Positions 25,130 through 34,837 of a stretch of DNA of 64,000 nucleotides are shown one piece after another. The position numbers and the translations under genes were made by a program. Position 1 is the stretch's first letter. Every line of letters starts with the position of its first letter. Below the pieces are notes generated by a model. It did no database searches. It was not told where the DNA came from and saw nothing but the letters and a program-made list of their open reading frames with translations. The stretch is from Aliamphritea hakodatensis (GTDB taxonomy: Bacteria > Pseudomonadota > Gammaproteobacteria > Pseudomonadales > Balneatricaceae): NCBI RefSeq assembly GCF_024347195.1, contig NZ_AP025281.1, forward strand, positions 124,001 through 188,000. Reading direction: 5' to 3'.

Positions 25130-26671
25130 ATGGCACGTAGATCTGGTGGTAGGAAGGCGATGCTGGCGCTGCGCAGTAAGCCGCTTGATAAAGATTCCAA
25201 GCCGGTTCTGCCCGGTGAACTGGGCGGGACGTTTCAGCCGCTGACACAGTCGGAAATGGAGCAGGTTGCTGAAACTGCTTTTAAGATTCTTGAGGAAATC
25301 GGTTTTTCTCAGGCGACGCCACACTGCGTTGAGATGTGTACCAAGGTGGGCGCGATTGTCGGTGAGGACGGGCGTTTGCGTTTTCCGCGTGCCGTGGTCG
25401 AGGATGCCATGAGCAAGGCAAACCGGAACCTGACCCTGCATGCTCAGGATCCTGAGTTTGATCTGGACTTAAGTGGCCAGCGGGTGCACTTCTCGACGGC
25501 CGGTGCAGCGGTAATGATCGCTGATCCGATGAAGAATGAATACCGTGATTCAACCGCCAAAGATCTCTATGACATGGCGCGTATTGTCGATAACTGTGAA
25601 CACATCCACATGTTTCAGCGTACCTGTGTACTGCGGGATATCGCCAGCCCGCGGGAAATGGATCTGAACACCACGTACCTGTCTGTGCATGGCACCACCA
25701 AGCACGTGGGTACCAGCTTCACGGAAGCTGAGCACGTTGATGAAACCATCGATATGCTGGAAATTATTGCCGGCGGTGAAGACCAGTGGCGGGCGCGCCC
25801 GTTCGTGAGCATGTCTAACTGTTTCGTGGTACCGCCGATGAAGTTTGCCGAGGAGTCTCTGGACTGCCTGCGGGTTGGTGTTGAGCGCGGTATGCCGATT
25901 CTGCTGCTGTCGGCCGGTCAGGCAGGTGCAACCGCACCGGCGATGCTGGCAGGTGCTGTGGCGCAGGCCTGGGCCGAATGTCTGGGTGGCCTGGTCTACG
26001 TGAATGCCATTAAGCCGGGTGCACCGGCGATCCTGGGGACCTGGCCGTTTGTCAGTGACCTGCGTACCGGTGCCATGAGTGGCGGTTCGCCGGAGCAGGG
26101 CCTGCTGTGTGCGGCCTGTGCGCAGATGGGTAACTATTTTGATCTGCCTACCGGTACTGCGGCGGGTATGTCTGACGCCAAATTCCCTGACTTCCAGGCC
26201 GGTGCAGAACGGGGTTACGGTGCGTCTGCTGCGGCGATGGCCGGTGCCAACATTGTATATGAGTCTGCCGGTATGTACGCCAGTCTGCTGGGGGTTTGCC
26301 CGGAATCTTATCTGATGGATAACGATGTGCTGGGTGCCTGTATGCGGATGACCAAAGGCATTAAAGTGGATGAGGCATCCCTGAGCTTTGATACCCTGAA
26401 AGATGTCTGTCTGAATGACCTGGGCCATTATCTGGGCTCCAGCCAGACCCTGTCGGTGATGCAGTCTGAATATATTTATCCGGTGGTCAGCGACCGTGAC
26501 AGCCCGAATGTCTGGCAGGAAAAGGGTAAGCCTGTCCTGCTGGAAAAAGCCATAGAGAAGAAGAACACCATTCTCAGCACCTATTTCCCGAAACACATCA
26601 GTGATGAAGTGGATCAGGCGATCCGTGAGCGCTACACCATTCATATTCCGGCATCGGAAATGGGCCGTTAA
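25130..26671 (+). CDS. MttB-superfamily methyltransferase (non-pyrrolysine)
   Basis: 513 residues from ATG 25130; the CAGGAG just upstream fixes this start rather than the GTG at 25124. It resembles trimethylamine methyltransferase MttB along its length (LTQSEMEQVAETAFKILEEI, PRAVVEDAM, TKHVGTSFTEAEHVDETIDM, LLLSAGQAGATAPA, PTGTAAGMSDAKFPDFQAG). It is read through without an in-frame TAG, so it is one of the non-pyrrolysine relatives. Characterised members demethylate quaternary amines such as glycine betaine, proline betaine or carnitine onto a corrinoid protein. No corrinoid protein gene is in the window. First gene of the operon with the FAD/GcvT enzyme. Confidence 0.9.
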   Translation: MARRSGGRKAMLALRSKPLDKDSKPVLPGELGGTFQPLTQSEMEQVAETAFKILEEIGFSQATPHCVEMCTKVGAIVGEDGRLRFPRAVVEDAMSKANRNLTLHAQDPEFDLDLSGQRVHFSTAGAAVMIADPMKNEYRDSTAKDLYDMARIVDNCEHIHMFQRTCVLRDIASPREMDLNTTYLSVHGTTKHVGTSFTEAEHVDETIDMLEIIAGGEDQWRARPFVSMSNCFVVPPMKFAEESLDCLRVGVERGMPILLLSAGQAGATAPAMLAGAVAQAWAECLGGLVYVNAIKPGAPAILGTWPFVSDLRTGAMSGGSPEQGLLCAACAQMGNYFDLPTGTAAGMSDAKFPDFQAGAERGYGASAAAMAGANIVYESAGMYASLLGVCPESYLMDNDVLGACMRMTKGIKVDEASLSFDTLKDVCLNDLGHYLGSSQTLSVMQSEYIYPVVSDRDSPNVWQEKGKPVLLEKAIEKKNTILSTYFPKHISDEVDQAIRERYTIHIPASEMGR

Positions 26672-26677
26672 TTATTC

Positions 26678-26732
26678 TGCAGGCAGCCAGACTGCCTGTT
26701 AATGGCGATCTGCACCCCGGGTGCCGGTCGCC
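26678..26732 (+). other. Two hairpins between the methyltransferase and dehydrogenase genes
   Basis: CAGGCAG-ccaga-CTGCCTG (26680-26698), then GGCGA ... TCGCC enclosing GCACCCCGGGTGC (26704-26732). There is no T-tract, so the hairpins probably stabilise or partly attenuate the message between two genes needed in different amounts rather than end it. Confidence 0.45.
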
Positions 26733-26774
26733 GTTCTGCCTTTAAAAGGGCATGAATTTAAGGAGAAGAATTGT

Positions 26775-29198
26775 ATGCAGTCAACAGCAAGAGTTGTCAT
26801 CGTCGGCGGCGGTTCACTGGGTGTGAACCTCATGTATCACCTGACTAAAGAAGGCTGGACCGACGTTCTGTTGATCGAAAAGGGCGAGCTTACCTCCGGC
26901 TCGACCTGGCACGCGGCGGGCCTGTGTCCGAATTTTAACGGTAACCACACCCTGTCGAAGATCCATGAATACACCATCAAGCTTTATGATGAGATCATTC
27001 CCCGGGAAACCGGCCTGCCGTCAACCTTCCATCGTACAGGCAGCCTGCGGGTAGGTTACACCGAAGTTGAAGAGCAGTGGTTCCGTAACATCATCAGCCG
27101 CTCCCGTAACGTGGGCTGTGAAATGCGTTTCATCAGCCGTGAAGAAGCCAAAGAAGTGAATCCGCTGATGAACTTCGATAATGCCCGCTGCATTCTGTAC
27201 ACCCCGAATGACGGTCACATCGATCCGACCTCCATCGTTATGCCGCTGGGCCAGCTGGCCCGTGAAAACGGTGCCAAAGTGTCCCGTTTCAACCGGGTCA
27301 TTGATATCAACCTGCTGCCAAGCGGTGAATACGAAGTGATCACTGAGAAAGGCACGGTCATTGCCGAGCACGTGGTAAACGCCGGTGGCTGTTTCGCACC
27401 GGAAGTTGGCCGCATGGTGGGTGTACACATTCCAATCGTGAATCTGGAACACCAGTACCTGGTAACGGATGATCACCCTGAAGTGGCCAAGCTGGCCCGT
27501 GAAATGCCGGTTACCCGTGACTCCTGGGCGGCCAGTTACATCCGTCAGGAAGGTAATGGTTTCCTGATCGGTCCGTATGAAACCTCCGGTGCCAAACCGT
27601 GGGCGCTGGAAGGCATGGACTGGGACTTCGACCGTGGTCTGTTCCCGGGCGATCTGGTCCGTATCATGCCGTTCCTGGAACGTTGTATGGAACTGGTGCC
27701 GGGCTTCAGCGAAGTGGGTATCCGTACCATTATCAACGGTGCGATCACGCACACCCCGGATGACAACTTCCTGGTGGGTCCTGCGAAGGGGCTGCGGAAC
27801 TTCTGGAACCTGTGTGGTGCTTCTATCGGTATTGCTCAGGGCGGCATCGGTAAGTATCTGGCGCAGTGGATGGTGCATGGTCAGACAGAACTGAACATGG
27901 CATCGCTGGACAGCCGCCGGTTTGATACCTGGGCGGATAAGAACTACTGCATCACCCGTGCTATCGAATCTTACGAGCGTATGTATTCCTTTGGTGCGCC
28001 GAACGATAACCGTCCGCATGGCCGTCCGATGCGGGTCAGCCCGATGCACGCCCTGCTGGGACAGAAAGGCGCCGTGCATGTGGTGAATACCGGCTACGAG
28101 AAGCCTTCCTGGTTCACCACTGATGAAATCCGTGGCGAAACCCACAATTGGGCGCACAGTGAAGCACACGCCGCTGTGGCAGAAGAATGTGCCGCAGTAC
28201 AGAACGCCTGTGGTATTGCCGACCTGAGCGGTACTGCGAAGTTTGTGGTCAAAGGTCCGGATGCATTTGCCTTCCTGGATAAGCTGTCCTGTAACAAGCT
28301 GCCGGCGAAAGACGGTCGCATTACTCTGACCCTGTTCCACGCTGAAAATGGCGGCATCATGGCTGAACAGACCATCAGCCGGATTGCCGAAGATCACTTC
28401 ATTCTGATGGGCGCGATTGGCTCGCAGGTGAAAGATTACCAGTGGATGGAATGGCACAAAGACGGTTACGACGTGACCATCGAAGATATTACCGAGTCCT
28501 GGGGTGGCCTGTTACTGACCGGTCCTAAGGCCCGTGAAATTCTTCAGGAACACCTGGACGAAGAAGAAGATATCAGCAACGCCGGTTTCCCGTGGCTGTC
28601 CTGCCGGACGATCAAGGTGGACTCTGCCGACGTATTTGCGATGCGGGTATCTTACGCCGGCGAACTGGGCTGGGAGCTGCACATGCCGACCTGGCAGGTG
28701 GTCTCTATTTATGAATCCCTGTTCCACAACGGTGCAGCGCTGGGTCTGCGTGACTTCGGTGGCATGGCCATGAACTCTATGCGGATGGAAAAAGGCTACC
28801 GTGCTTACGGCCATGAATTCACTGAAGAAATTTCCGGTGCAGAAGCCTGCATGGATCGTTTCATGGATCTGAGCCGCGACTTCATCGGTGCTGAAAATAT
28901 CCGTGAGCGTCAGCAGAACGGGCTGGAAATGGTGAATGCTTATCTGGTGTTTGATGATGATATTCCGGCGGAATGTTTCGGTAACGAAGCGGTCTGGGTT
29001 GACGGTGAAATCACCGGCCTGACCACCGGCGGCGGCTACGGCCACCGTATCGGTAAGAGCCTGTCATTTGCCTATGTGAAGCCTGAGCATAACGTTGCCG
29101 GTCAGCAGGTCATGGTAGAAACCTCTCTGGGTGAGCGTAAAGCCCACGTTGAGATGATGCCTGCCTACGATCCGAAGAACGAGCGTCTGCGGGTCTGA
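26775..29198 (+). CDS. FAD/GcvT dehydrogenase, dimethylglycine/sarcosine dehydrogenase-like (1)
   Basis: 807 residues from ATG 26775, preceded by AAGGAGAAG. The N-terminal DAO-type FAD domain has VVIVGGGSLGVNLMYHL and the STWHAAGL histidine region, which in dimethylglycine and sarcosine dehydrogenases covalently holds FAD. The C-terminal GcvT-like folate domain has GIADLSGTAKFVVKGPDAFA, VSYAGELGWELHMP and SMRMEKGYRAYGHE. The family oxidises N-methyl groups of glycine derivatives and passes formaldehyde to tetrahydrofolate. Directly downstream of the MttB-like gene, it would take the next demethylation step. Homologous to the enzyme at 31572 but not a close duplicate. Confidence 0.9.
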   Translation: MQSTARVVIVGGGSLGVNLMYHLTKEGWTDVLLIEKGELTSGSTWHAAGLCPNFNGNHTLSKIHEYTIKLYDEIIPRETGLPSTFHRTGSLRVGYTEVEEQWFRNIISRSRNVGCEMRFISREEAKEVNPLMNFDNARCILYTPNDGHIDPTSIVMPLGQLARENGAKVSRFNRVIDINLLPSGEYEVITEKGTVIAEHVVNAGGCFAPEVGRMVGVHIPIVNLEHQYLVTDDHPEVAKLAREMPVTRDSWAASYIRQEGNGFLIGPYETSGAKPWALEGMDWDFDRGLFPGDLVRIMPFLERCMELVPGFSEVGIRTIINGAITHTPDDNFLVGPAKGLRNFWNLCGASIGIAQGGIGKYLAQWMVHGQTELNMASLDSRRFDTWADKNYCITRAIESYERMYSFGAPNDNRPHGRPMRVSPMHALLGQKGAVHVVNTGYEKPSWFTTDEIRGETHNWAHSEAHAAVAEECAAVQNACGIADLSGTAKFVVKGPDAFAFLDKLSCNKLPAKDGRITLTLFHAENGGIMAEQTISRIAEDHFILMGAIGSQVKDYQWMEWHKDGYDVTIEDITESWGGLLLTGPKAREILQEHLDEEEDISNAGFPWLSCRTIKVDSADVFAMRVSYAGELGWELHMPTWQVVSIYESLFHNGAALGLRDFGGMAMNSMRMEKGYRAYGHEFTEEISGAEACMDRFMDLSRDFIGAENIRERQQNGLEMVNAYLVFDDDIPAECFGNEAVWVDGEITGLTTGGGYGHRIGKSLSFAYVKPEHNVAGQQVMVETSLGERKAHVEMMPAYDPKNERLRV

Positions 29199-29227
29199 TC
29201 AGCGGCGCTGATTGCAGTGAGTCTGTG

Positions 29228-29257
29228 AACGGGAACAGCGCTGCTGTTCCCGTTTCT
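29228..29257 (+). terminator. Hairpin terminator after the first FAD/GcvT gene
   Basis: AACGGGAACAGC-gct-GCTGTTCCCGTT, a perfect 12-bp stem followed by TTCTG. The T-tract is short but the stem is very strong. Confidence 0.7.
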
Positions 29258-29405
29258 GACCACCCTGAAAGACACTGGAAACAGTGCTTCTGCATAAGAC
29301 TTCCTGTCCTTGGAGGTGTTATGCAGAGGGAACTTACACTGCCGTAATGACGGCTATCTCCCGGATAGAAATAGTCGGATTAAGATACTTTTGGAGACAA
29401 TAATA

Positions 29406-30440
29406 ATGAGCCAAAAAAAGATCGGATTTTTGCTGTTAGACCGCTTCAGCATGTTGTCATTCACATCTGCGCTTGAGCCGCTTGAAGTAGCCAATCAGGT
29501 TGCGGAAGAAAGTCTCTATGAGTACTTCACAGCGACGGTTGACGGTGAAAAGATCCGGGCATCCACCGGCGTAACAACCGTACCGGACTTCAGCATTGCT
29601 GAGCTGATTGCCAGCAAAGCCATTGATACGCTGATTGTTGTCGGCGGCTCCGAAGTTCCTGAACTGACGAATATGCTGGTGGCGCGCCTGCAGCGCTGTG
29701 CCGCCGGTGGTGTCTCGCTGGGCGGGGTTGCCAGCGGTGTGGTGGCACTGGCAAAAGCCGGCTTCTATGATGGCCAGAGCTGCAGTGTGCAACGTGAGTT
29801 TTCCACAGTGCTGCAGGAAGAACGGCCAAGAGTGGCGGTTACCCTGAAGCCGTTTACCACCGGTGGTCAGCGGTTCAGCTGTGCTGGCGGCTGCGCGATG
29901 CTGGAACTGATGATCAACCGGATTGCCGATGAGCAGGGCCAGGAACTGGCGCAGTCGGTGGCTGAGGCGCTGATGTTTGAATCGTCCATGATGGAACAGT
30001 CGGTCCATCTGCCGGACCCGGTGAAACTCAGCCAGCCGAAACTGGCAGAGATTATCGCCCTGATGGAAACCAATCTGGAAGAGCCGTTATCCCTGACAGA
30101 ACTGGCCGGTTATGTGGGCATTTCCCGCCGGCATCTGGAACGGATCTTTAAGAAGCATCTGGATTGCACACCGCTAAAGTACTACATCAAACTGCGTTTA
30201 CTGGCGGCCCGTCAGTTGCTCAAGCAAACGTCCCGGCCGATCATTGATGTGGCGGCTGCCTGCGGGTTTGTGTCGGCGGCGCACTTTAGCAAATGCTACA
30301 AAGCCCATATGCATATTACGCCTAAGGCCGAGCGTCAGGGAAAAGCGGTCCCGCTTGAAGCGGCCGTTGCAACCCGGGTGGGCGATATTCCGGCAGCGTT
30401 GCTGTACAACAGTTTCCACAGTGCACAAATGCGTTTCTGA
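29406..30440 (+). CDS. GlxA-family AraC-type regulator (GbdR/CdhR-like)
   Basis: 344 residues from ATG 29406 (GGAG upstream). It has an N-terminal DJ-1/PfpI-type amidotransferase-like sensing domain (KIGFLLLDRFSMLSFTSALE, IDTLIVVGGSEV) with no catalytic cysteine expected, and a C-terminal pair of AraC helix-turn-helices (SLTELAGYVGISRRHLERIF, DVAAACGFVSAAHFSKCY). In pseudomonads this architecture senses glycine betaine/dimethylglycine (GbdR), carnitine (CdhR) or sarcosine (SouR), so its place between two dimethylglycine-type dehydrogenases supports a betaine catabolic role. Confidence 0.9.
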   Translation: MSQKKIGFLLLDRFSMLSFTSALEPLEVANQVAEESLYEYFTATVDGEKIRASTGVTTVPDFSIAELIASKAIDTLIVVGGSEVPELTNMLVARLQRCAAGGVSLGGVASGVVALAKAGFYDGQSCSVQREFSTVLQEERPRVAVTLKPFTTGGQRFSCAGGCAMLELMINRIADEQGQELAQSVAEALMFESSMMEQSVHLPDPVKLSQPKLAEIIALMETNLEEPLSLTELAGYVGISRRHLERIFKKHLDCTPLKYYIKLRLLAARQLLKQTSRPIIDVAAACGFVSAAHFSKCYKAHMHITPKAERQGKAVPLEAAVATRVGDIPAALLYNSFHSAQMRF

Positions 30441-30456
30441 AAAACCGTGTCCGCCA

Positions 30457-31365
30457 TCAGGGATGCTCGCTGATATCCTGCAGCATCCAGCGGACAAACG
30501 CCTCAATATCCGGCTGTGGCCGGGTATCTTTCCGGTACGTCAGCCCCCATTCCCCCAGATTACTCACCGCGTGTTCACTGGGGTGGATCAGCCGGCCGGC
30601 TTTTAAGTCTTTATCCGCAAACGGCCCGTTCAGCAGGGCAATGCCTTCGCCGTCCATCGCCATTTCCAGCGCAATGGCGGTGCTGTCTGTACTCAGTGGC
30701 CGGTTCGGTTGCGAGGCACAAAAGCCTGCCGCTTCAAACCAGTCCTGCCACTGCCAGCGTTCAGATGTCACCGTGATAAGCGGGTATTGCAGTATCTCTT
30801 CTGGCTGCAGATCCGTCTGATGGCTGACCAGTGAAGGATGGCACACCGGGCGCAGTGCCGGCCGGATCAGCGGCTCCCATGCCAGATGGGATGGCGCGGC
30901 GGTACGGCTGAAAATCAGCCCGATATCCGCATTGGATTCGTCAAAATCCTGCTCTTCAATGCTCGAAATCAGTTGCAGTTCAATGCCCGGGTGGGCGGCC
31001 CGGAAACGGCTCAGCCGGTGCGACAGCCAGCGAATCGACACCGAAATGTAGGTCTGAATTCTCAGCGGTTTGACGGCGGCGCTGCGGCGCAGCATTTCGC
31101 TGCCATTGATCAGTTCTTCCAGTGCCCGCCGGGCAATCGGATAAAAGCGCTCCCCTTCGGGGGTGAGTACCATTTGCCGGCCTTTCCGGTTGAACAGCTT
31201 CACCCCAAGATTTGTTTCCAGTGAAAGCACCTGATGGCTGATCGCCGGGTGGCTCAGGTTAAGTTCCTGAGCAGCTTTGCGAAAACTCAGTAAACGGGCT
31301 GTCGCCTCAAAGCCACTGAGGGTTTTCAGCGGGGGGAGCTTGCGGTGGTTGATGGCTTTTTCCAT
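30457..31365 (-). CDS. GcvA-like LysR-family regulator
   Basis: 302 residues. The start NHRKLPPLKTLSGFEATARL, with LNLSHPAISHQVLSLETNLG, places it in the GcvA-like subgroup; the effector domain has AAVKPLRIQTYISVSIRWLS. It is divergent from the second FAD/GcvT dehydrogenase gene, which it probably regulates; the shared 206-bp gap contains an ATGGTAA/TTACCAT palindrome. It converges with the GlxA-type gene, ending 17 bp from it. Confidence 0.92.
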   Translation of the reverse strand: MEKAINHRKLPPLKTLSGFEATARLLSFRKAAQELNLSHPAISHQVLSLETNLGVKLFNRKGRQMVLTPEGERFYPIARRALEELINGSEMLRRSAAVKPLRIQTYISVSIRWLSHRLSRFRAAHPGIELQLISSIEEQDFDESNADIGLIFSRTAAPSHLAWEPLIRPALRPVCHPSLVSHQTDLQPEEILQYPLITVTSERWQWQDWFEAAGFCASQPNRPLSTDSTAIALEMAMDGEGIALLNGPFADKDLKAGRLIHPSEHAVSNLGEWGLTYRKDTRPQPDIEAFVRWMLQDISEHP

Positions 31366-31397
31366 GACTGAAACCGGCTCGGTAAGAAGAATGTTTA

Positions 31398-31417
31398 ATG
31401 GTAATAAAACTTACCAT
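31398..31417. promoter_or_regulatory. Inverted repeat in LysR/dehydrogenase intergenic region
   Basis: ATGGTAA-taaaac-TTACCAT, perfect 7-bp arms 33-52 bp before the LysR ATG and about 155 bp before the dehydrogenase. Candidate operator for the divergent pair. Confidence 0.5.
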
Positions 31418-31571
31418 AAAGAAGATATTTATCAATTGTGAGAGGTTTTTCCTCTGTGTCATGATGGCGGCTATCCACTGCTGAAAAGCAGGCTCTGCAG
31501 GTCGCCAGCACGGCAAGGTTTTTCACCGCCGGCCGGTGTCAGATAAAAGCAATAAAAACAGGATTTGCGTA

Positions 31572-34022
31572 ATGACTGAAGAAACAACCCAGACACCTTT
31601 GCCGGCTAAGGCTGAAGTGGTAATTATCGGTGGCGGTATCGTCGGCACCTCTATTGCTTATCATCTGACCAAGCGTGGCGTAAACGACGTGGTGTTGCTT
31701 GAACGTCAGCAACTGACCTGCGGTACCACCTGGCATGCTGCCGGTCTGGTGAGCATGCTGTGGCCAACCCCGACCCTGACCAATCTGGCGAAATACAGCC
31801 ACGAACTCTATGCCAGCCTGGAAGAAGAAACCGGACAGGCCACCGGTTATGCCCGTATCGGCTCGCTGTCCATTGCCCGTTCTGAAGAACGTCTGGAAGA
31901 ACTCAAGCGGACCGCATCCATGGCGAAGGTATTCGGTGTGGATTCTGAAATGATCGACAACGAACGTCTGGCGGAGCTGTATCCGGGCATTAACACCGAC
32001 GGCGTGGTGGGCACCCTGTACATCGAAAAAGACGGCCAGACAAACCCGATTGATACCACCATGGCGCTGGCAAAAGGCGCGAAAATGGGCGGTGCCAACA
32101 TCCGTGAGAAAACCAAGGTTACCGACATCATCGTTGAAGATGGCAAGGCTGTCGGTGTGAAAACTGACGCCGGTGAAATCCGTGCGGATCAGGTGATTCT
32201 CTGTGGCGGTATGTGGTCACGGGATATCGCCGCAAAAATCGGTGTGGATCTGCCCCTGTATGCCTGCGAACACTACTACGTGGTGACCGATGAAATGGAG
32301 TCCATGAGCAAGCGTCCGGTGCTGCGGGACTTCGACAAAGGCGTTTACTTCAAGGAAGACGCCGGTAAGTTACTGGTCGGCTGGTTTGAGCATAACGCCA
32401 AAGGCCTGCCGATGAGCCGCATTCAGGAAGATTTCTGTTTCGATCAGTTCCCGTGTGAGATGGATCACATTGAAGAGTATCTGATGCGCGGCATGGAAAC
32501 GATGCCGGACTTCGGTGAAGCGGGGATCCGTACCTGGTTTAACGGCCCTGAAAGTTTCACCAGCGATAACCTGCACTTATTGGGGCCGACGCCGGAAGTG
32601 GATAACTTCTTCGTTGCCTGTGGCCTGAACTCCAAAGGCATCGGTGCCGGCGGTGGTCTGGGCAAACTGATGGCTGACTGGATCATCGACGGCTATCCGT
32701 CCGGTGATATCACCGAATGTGACGTCCGCCGTCACCACCCGGTACAGCGCACTCAGAGCTACGTTGAACAGCGTATTCCGGAAGCACTGGGCCATACCTA
32801 TGCCATGCACTGGCCGTTTTATCAGTACCACACCGCCCGGGATATCCAGCATTCACCGCTGCATCACGAACTGGCTGAAGCCGGTGCCTGTTTCGGTGAA
32901 GTGGGCGGTTATGAGCGGGCCAACTGGTTTGCCCGTAACGGCGCCAAAGCGGAATATGAATACAGCTACAAGCGCCAGAACTGGTTTGATTTCTACCGTG
33001 ACGAGCATCTGGCTACCCGTGAAAGCGTGGGTATGTACGATATTTCCTCGTTCGGTAAGTTTGAAGTGGTCGGCAAAGACGCCATGGCCACGCTGCAGCG
33101 TCTCAGCTGTGCGGATATCGACGTGCCTGAAGGCAAGCTGGTGTATACCCAGTGGCTGAACGAGCGCGGCGGTATCGAGGCGGACCTGACCATTGCCCGG
33201 ATGGGCGCTGAGCGCTTCTGGGTCACGACCGGTATCGGTTCGTTTAACCGTGACTGGTGGCATCTGAAGCGTAATCTGCTGGGCGAGAGCCAGCTGACCG
33301 ACGTCAGCCAGCAGTTTGCCTGTCTGTCAGTACAGGGCCCGAATGCCCGTAAGGTGCTGGAGAAAATTACCGAAACGGATCTGAGTGCTGATGGCTTTAT
33401 TTTCAGCACCGGGCGCTATGCGCAGATGGCCGGTGCGGAAGTCTGGCTGCAGCGGATCAGCTATGTAGGTGAACTGGGCTGGGAGATCATGGTACCGGCG
33501 GCAGATGCTGCAAAGGTTTACCACGCGATCCACCAGGCCGGTGCGGAATACGAACTGTGCAATGTGGGCCTGCATGCCCTGAACAGTCTGCGTCTGGAGA
33601 AAGGCTTCCGTCACTGGGGCCATGATATTGCCTCTGAAGATAACCTGATTCAGGCCGGCCTTGGCTTTACTGCCAAGCCGGATGCCAGCGACTTTATCGG
33701 CCGTGAAGCCTTTATGGCGCAGAAAGCTGCCGGTCTGCCGGATCGCCGTTTGGTGCAGTTCAAACTGAACGACCCTGAGCCGCTGCTATATCACAACGAG
33801 CCAATTCTGATGGACGGTAATGTGGTGGGGTACCTGACGTCTGGCATGTACGGCCACTCGGTGGGCGGTGCAATTGGCATGGGCTACGTAAACGCGCCGA
33901 ACCTGACCGCTGATGCTCTGGCGGCGGCGAAGTTTGAGATCGAAGTGGCGTTGGAGCCGGTCAGTGCGACTGCCTCGCTGCGCGGTCTGTACGATCCGAA
34001 AGGCGAACGGATGAAAATGTAA
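31572..34022 (+). CDS. FAD/GcvT dehydrogenase, dimethylglycine/sarcosine dehydrogenase-like (2)
   Basis: 816 residues from ATG 31572 (ACAGGA upstream; the in-frame GTG at 31536 has no ribosome-binding site). FAD domain: EVVIIGGGIVGTSIAYHLTK and TTWHAAGLVSMLWPTPTL. GcvT-like folate domain: VGMYDISSFGKFEVVGKDAM, ISYVGELGWEIMVP and LRLEKGFRHWGHDI. Same two-domain plan as the gene at 26775, but a distinct sequence that looks closer to bacterial dimethylglycine dehydrogenases. It should oxidatively demethylate an N-methyl glycine derivative, yielding methylene-tetrahydrofolate. Single-gene unit with a terminator at 34107. Confidence 0.92.
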   Translation: MTEETTQTPLPAKAEVVIIGGGIVGTSIAYHLTKRGVNDVVLLERQQLTCGTTWHAAGLVSMLWPTPTLTNLAKYSHELYASLEEETGQATGYARIGSLSIARSEERLEELKRTASMAKVFGVDSEMIDNERLAELYPGINTDGVVGTLYIEKDGQTNPIDTTMALAKGAKMGGANIREKTKVTDIIVEDGKAVGVKTDAGEIRADQVILCGGMWSRDIAAKIGVDLPLYACEHYYVVTDEMESMSKRPVLRDFDKGVYFKEDAGKLLVGWFEHNAKGLPMSRIQEDFCFDQFPCEMDHIEEYLMRGMETMPDFGEAGIRTWFNGPESFTSDNLHLLGPTPEVDNFFVACGLNSKGIGAGGGLGKLMADWIIDGYPSGDITECDVRRHHPVQRTQSYVEQRIPEALGHTYAMHWPFYQYHTARDIQHSPLHHELAEAGACFGEVGGYERANWFARNGAKAEYEYSYKRQNWFDFYRDEHLATRESVGMYDISSFGKFEVVGKDAMATLQRLSCADIDVPEGKLVYTQWLNERGGIEADLTIARMGAERFWVTTGIGSFNRDWWHLKRNLLGESQLTDVSQQFACLSVQGPNARKVLEKITETDLSADGFIFSTGRYAQMAGAEVWLQRISYVGELGWEIMVPAADAAKVYHAIHQAGAEYELCNVGLHALNSLRLEKGFRHWGHDIASEDNLIQAGLGFTAKPDASDFIGREAFMAQKAAGLPDRRLVQFKLNDPEPLLYHNEPILMDGNVVGYLTSGMYGHSVGGAIGMGYVNAPNLTADALAAAKFEIEVALEPVSATASLRGLYDPKGERMKM

Positions 34023-34106
34023 CAGGTAAGACCCGAACAGTTGCCGGCTGTGCTGAGCCGTAACTGTTCCTGCTCACCCCCTGTGTTCTGTGCTACACAG
34101 GTTTTT

Positions 34107-34143
34107 GCCCGGTACTCCGTAAGGAGCACCGGGCTTTTTGTTT
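34107..34143 (+). terminator. Intrinsic terminator after the second dehydrogenase
   Basis: GCCCGGTACTCC-gtaa-GGAGCACCGGGC followed by TTTTTGTTTT; a long stem with one mismatch. Confidence 0.92.
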
Positions 34144-34189
34144 TCTGCTGCCCGGTGAGGAATAATGCTGAAAACCCCCGGATCAGATA

Positions 34190-34834
34190 ATGAATCAACA
34201 GCCAGTGACAGACTTTGAAACGCAGTTTGCCGCCTTTATTCAGGCGGAAATGATCACCGATACCGCCCATGATTTTAACCATGTGCTGCGGGTAGTGAAG
34301 ACCGCCCGGCAGCTCTGCGAAGCGGAAGGTGCACAGGCTGAAGTCGTGATGCCCGCCGCCTGGCTGCATGACTGTTTTACCTATCCGAAAGATCACCCTG
34401 AACGCCGCAAAAGCTCACTGAAAGCCGCCGATAAAGCCTGCCAGTTTCTGCAGGGGGTCGGTTATCCACAGGCGTATTATGATGCGATTCATCATGCTAT
34501 TCAGGCTCACAGTTTCAGTGCTGGCGTCCGTGCTGAAACACTGGAGGCGCAGATTGTTCAGGATGCCGACCGGCTGGATTCACTGGGGGCCATAGGCGTT
34601 GTGCGTACTCTGCAGGTGGGTACCGGGCTGCAGCGGGCTCTTTATCAGCCCGATGACCCGTTCTGTGAAAAGCGGACGCTGGATGATAGCCGATTTACCC
34701 TGGATCATTTTTACACCAAGTTACTGCGGCTGGCGGATACCATGAATACCGCTGCCGCCAGAGCAGAAGCCCGGCGGCGGACAGACTATATGCAAGGTTT
34801 TCTGCAACAGCTGCAGCGCGAAATATTCCCTTAA
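34190..34834 (+). CDS. HD-domain phosphohydrolase (YedJ-like)
   Basis: 214 residues. The metal-binding HD residues are visible in order: HDFNHVLRVV (first His), AAWLHDCF (His-Asp) and QDADRLDSLGAIG (final Asp). Length and motif spacing fit the small YedJ/YpgQ group of single-domain metal-dependent phosphohydrolases acting on nucleotides or similar phosphate esters; the substrate is unknown. The ribosome-binding site is weak. It converges with the LysR gene that follows, 3 bp apart. Confidence 0.85.
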   Translation: MNQQPVTDFETQFAAFIQAEMITDTAHDFNHVLRVVKTARQLCEAEGAQAEVVMPAAWLHDCFTYPKDHPERRKSSLKAADKACQFLQGVGYPQAYYDAIHHAIQAHSFSAGVRAETLEAQIVQDADRLDSLGAIGVVRTLQVGTGLQRALYQPDDPFCEKRTLDDSRFTLDHFYTKLLRLADTMNTAAARAEARRRTDYMQGFLQQLQREIFP

Positions 34835-34837
34835 ACT

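Noticed and set aside
27021..28457. Long open frame antisense to the first dehydrogenase
   Set aside because: 478 codons open, but it mirrors the codon bias of the real gene and has no family motif; same for 25550-26644 antisense to the methyltransferase.
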